This document shows, piece by piece, positions 60,710 through 64,000 of a stretch of DNA of 64,000 nucleotides (positions are counted from its first letter, which is position 1; every line of letters starts with the position of its first letter). A program made the position numbers and the translations under genes. This stretch comes from Juglans regia (Eukaryota; Streptophyta; Magnoliopsida; Fagales; Juglandaceae). The stretch is taken from the NCBI RefSeq assembly GCF_001411555.2, contig NC_049910.1:30165150-30229149 (forward strand). The letters run 5' to 3'. The notes beneath the pieces are model-generated. The model saw only the letters and a list, made by a program, of their open reading frames with translations. It was not told the origin of the DNA and did no database searches.

Positions 60710-62872
60710 TTAACATGAATGAGAAGAGAGACTCATTGCAGCCTCTGTTGAAGATGAAGCTACAGAATCATCTAAAAAAATATTAACAATGAGTTAGATA
60801 GATAATAAATCGAGATAAATAGATATTAAAAAAATATTTCAAGTTTCAAACTTACCTTCAAGATCCATCGACTGTACGTATTCTTCCAACTCCTGGATGT
60901 CGACAGGTTTGGTCCTTAACCAATTTTGAGTGCAAATGAGGGCTTCAACGGTCTCTGGAGACAATGATCTCCTAAAAGGATCCAAGATGCGTCCTCCAGT
61001 ACTAAATGCGGACTACGAGGCAACAGTGGAAATGGGAGTGGATAACACATCACGTGCTACCTCAGCAAGGACAGGATAATTGGTGGCATTAACTCTCCAC
61101 CAATCCAAAATATCAAAACTGGGTGATTTCTGTCCACACCCCTCCGACAAATACCGATCTAGTTCTGATCTAAACTCCATAAACCCTTGCTCCAAAAGAA
61201 ATTTCTCTAACCTGATATCAAATTTAGTCGACATAGTAGTAGAAGTAGAAGTAGTGCTTGGCCTCCCTTGAACCACATTAGAACTCCCCCCACTATCCAC
61301 ACGAAATTTGTTATACTGCTCAATCAAGCGCCTTAACAAGAGTTTAACCTTGGCCTCTATCCTATTGTGGATCAAGCACAAAAGCAACATATATCATCAA
61401 GTTAAATCTATCTGTGCTACCCCAATATTTTTCATACTTACTTTTCATATTTATGCCCATGGTGCTAGTGATAATATCATGACTATTGCACATATCATTT
61501 AATGTATCTTCAATTGTGCAGAGTTCTTGGAAGTATACATTAGCCGTCACATACAAAGAACCAGAAATGTTCAATGTAACATCATAAAATACTTTCAGCA
61601 ACTCTACAAAAATATGTGCTTTTCTCCAATCATCAACAGTGGGGTTCACGAATTCACTATCCACACACATATAATAGTGTTCAAAGGCTTGTTTGTGTTT
61701 TTCAGCGGTACTCAACATCAAATATGCGGAGTTCCATCTAGTAGGAACATCCAAGCAAATCATCCTCCCACTAATATTTCCTTTACCGCACAAGCCTTGA
61801 ACTTGGCAAACCTCGACGGTGAAGACTTCACATATCTAACGGCATCTCTAATTCTTGTTACAAACTCATAAACTTCTCTCAAGCCGTCCATAACAATCAA
61901 ATTCAATATATGGGCAGCACACCGCATGTGAAGAAACTCACCACCCAATATGGTACAATCACTATCCTTTATTCTCCTCCTCATATAATCAACAGCAACA
62001 TCATTAGAAGAGGCGTTATCAACTGTGATAGTCAAGATCTTATTAATCTCCCAATCATGCAACCCTAAGTCTAACATCCTCCCAATAGTTTCGCCCCTAT
62101 GGTTGGGAATTTGACAAAACTTTAATATTTTTTTGTGCAATTTCCAGTTGCAATCAATAAAATGTGCAGTAATACACATGTAGTTCATATTTTGCACCGA
62201 TGTCCAGGTATCGGTGGTTAGAGAGATTCTTTGACCATCCAATAATTTTTTTAGCTGTATATTCTCTTCGTTATACAGCTTAATACAATCCCTTTTTAAA
62301 GTGATTCAGGATGGCAAAGTAAATCGAGACTCTAAATCAGCCACATACTCGACAAACCCTTCGTTCTCCACAAGCCTAAAAGGCAATTCACACCTAATAA
62401 AAAACTTAGCAGTTGAAATCCTAAGTTTTTCTGCATCATACTTCACTAGACTTTGTGGGCTACACACTCTTCCCTCTCCATCCCTCTTAACACCAGATGA
62501 CTGACTTTTTCCAACTCCTTTAAATCTAAGAGGGGAAGTTTTACATGCATTCTGGAGGTGGTGTAACATAGATGAAGTGTCATTCTTGTAGTGGCAACTG
62601 TATAGCTTAGTGCAATAATTACACTGAGCTTTTGGGTTATTATGGTCAAGAGGTTGCACTTTAGTAAAGTGTTCCCAAACCACCGATTGGTTACTAGGTG
62701 TTTTTTTTGATTGCTTGGGTAAAGGTGGGATGGAATGTGTAGGTTGTTGTGTATATGTGGATGAAAGGGTTGGAATACTCCCATGCTCCTCTACATCCAC
62801 TGGAATAGACGAGAAGTCACCACCAACCCCTTGGGTTGTACCGACATTACAACTCACAAAATCTTCTTCCAT
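60710..62872 (-). pseudogene. hAT transposase gene, nearly complete, with an intron
   Basis: ATG 62872 (MEEDFVSCNVG). BED finger with VVWEHFTK, CNYCTKLY and a paired His/Cys segment HHLQNACK. A TGA at about 62303. Catalytic core with LTTDTWTSVQNMNYMCITAH and VDNASSNDVA, then MRCAAHILNLIV. A one-base shift near 61780. DVPTRWNSAYLML. Another shift near 61375 where a segment after FVLDP appears deleted. Dimerisation domain SFDILDWWRVNATNYPVLAE, then a TAG (near 61015) where the family has Glu, followed by readable SAFSTGGRILDPFRRSL. The intron 60772-60855 is GT/AG, and the last exon (60710-60771) ends MSLSSHSC. Four lesions make it inactive. Confidence 0.9.
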
Positions 62873-62880
62873 CTGTTATT

Positions 62881-64000
62881 GAGTAATAAAATTTTTTTAA
62901 TTAAATATGCATACCCACCTCCAATCACAAATAGAAGCCATGCCATGCCATGCCATGCCAAGTAGGGCACTGATATGTAAACAAGTTCAAAACAGAGGAG
63001 CATCATGTGGGAAAGTTGTTCATTTGTTATATAAATATGTCATTTTCAAGGATGATAATCCAAATTTGACTAATCTAATAAGCCTCTAAGAAATGGGTAA
63101 GTAGAAAGTCTGACCTTTGGATGGTTTAGGCGAAAGGAAAAAAATAAACAACACATTTTCCAATGAAAAAAAAAATTATATATTTGAAATTAACTAGACA
63201 ACATAACACGAAATTCTTCCATGTATTCACCAGTCCCCCTAATTTATTATCACGTGATGAAATCATCTACTGTCTCGTAAACTTAAACGGTTAGAAAGTA
63301 ATGAAACTAATCGTTTAAATTCTTCAACACCAAGAAACTTAGACTAATAAATAAATAAATAAATACTGATTTAAACAAGTACTTGATGATTTTGCAAGAT
63401 GATCTTGTGCATGTTTCAAACTTTGTTATAGGTAGGTTTTCTAAACCATTTTTACACAAATAAATCTCATTTACATGTCATGCACCATACCCATTTGTCA
63501 ATCTAATAGATTACAACAAGTCATCTTTTTATCATCAGGATCCTCTTCTTGACTATGCATGCCAAATAATATGGGTCCAGACCTGTAATCCATTACTTTT
63601 TATACTTTTTCCTTTGTCCTATTGGTTATAATGGAGCTATTGTTGAGGGGGCTTTTGTCCCTTCTACTTCTTGCATAATGACTAAACACAACTCTCTCTC
63701 CCTCATAAAATGTGGGTGGATTTCCCTCTTTCGAATCCAAAGAAAATTAGAAAAATAGTAAGAATTATATCAGTTTAAGAGTAATTACAAATGAATTATT
63801 CTAGTCTCAACTTGTTCTATAGAGCATACTATTCAGATTATTTAAATAGTAAGATTTTTCTTTAAATTAAATTATATCATGTACTTTATTAAATTATTAA
63901 AAAAATTATTATAAATTAGATAATAATTAAAGGGGTTGTATATTTTTCCCAAGAACCAACTTTGGAGGGACCAAATGTTTTTGGGATAATCACCTAAGAA
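62881..64000. other. Intergenic DNA
   Basis: A short (CATGC)n repeat at about 62938-62961. The rest is AT-rich with no recognisable gene, RNA or transposon end. Confidence 0.55.

Larger units (their letters stand above)
59245..62880 (-). mobile_element. hAT transposon inserted in the LARD 5' LTR
   Basis: The left terminus TAGGACTGTTCATCCGGG (59245) is followed by dense CCCGGGTT / AACCCGG sub-terminal repeats (59255-59420), AT-rich non-coding DNA and a transposase gene on the minus strand. I did not find a matching right terminus or the 8-bp partner of CTATCATG, so the right limit is approximate. Confidence 0.8.

Noticed and set aside
62881..63100. Right terminus of the 59245 hAT element
   Set aside because: No sequence inverse to TAGGACTGTTCATC and no second CTATCATG was found, so no boundary is claimed.

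Overview
This is a window of plant nuclear DNA, AT-rich and dominated by dead transposable elements, with a few broken host genes between them. It points to a woody eudicot: plant LRR receptor-kinase, hexokinase and hydroxyacid-dehydrogenase genes with GT/AG introns, Tat-lineage Ty3/gypsy and Ty1/copia elements, and MITEs that start with GGCTCGTTTGTTTT-like ends. Fagales (for example the walnut family) is my guess, not something shown here. I see no intact protein-coding gene, no tRNA or rRNA gene and no CRISPR array.

Layout. 1-632 is the end of a CACTA transposon inserted in a fragment of a 3-hydroxyisobutyrate-dehydrogenase-like gene (633-757). 1727-8985 is a Ty3/gypsy Tat element on the minus strand with both LTRs, the classical plus archaeal-type RNase H, and a relic of an antisense extra ORF. 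9536-14050 holds two broken 3' ends of an LRR receptor kinase (RLK), an LTR fragment and a hAT transposase fragment. 14051-17604 is the best-preserved host gene, an HSL3-like subfamily XI LRR-RLK on the minus strand, with a frameshift in the kinase and a Tyr in place of the DFG Asp. 17.6-31.4 kb is upstream or intergenic DNA with repeated copies of the RLK upstream region, many MITEs, a hAT element (25707-28041) and a probable non-autonomous relative with a strong palindrome (28183-28805).

31404-37010 is a second copy of the dehydrogenase fragment and its flank, split by a Ty1/copia element with two LTRs (32142-36864). 39410-40491 is an unprocessed hexokinase pseudogene. 40.6-41.9 kb is the 3' end of a LINE. 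About 41970-45084 is a truncated second copia element. It abuts a second gypsy copy (45085-50772), followed by a second copy of the RLK/LTR/hAT block (50773-56097). 56104-59244 is a non-coding LTR element (LARD-like) with an initiator-Met primer site, and 59245 to about 62880 is a hAT element whose transposase gene has only a few lesions.

The parts fit one history: a gypsy + RLK 3'-end + LTR + hAT block was duplicated about 41-42 kb apart after those elements were already nested, then both copies were trimmed. All four RLK kinase fragments lack the DFG aspartate (three Asn, one Tyr), so loss of kinase chemistry may predate the spread of the copies. I found no clearly new molecular system. The most interesting items are this non-DFG RLK cluster, the 501-bp in-frame LRR duplication, the antisense ORF relic with its own TATA box inside the gypsy element, and the GACGTC palindromes in the hAT-related elements.
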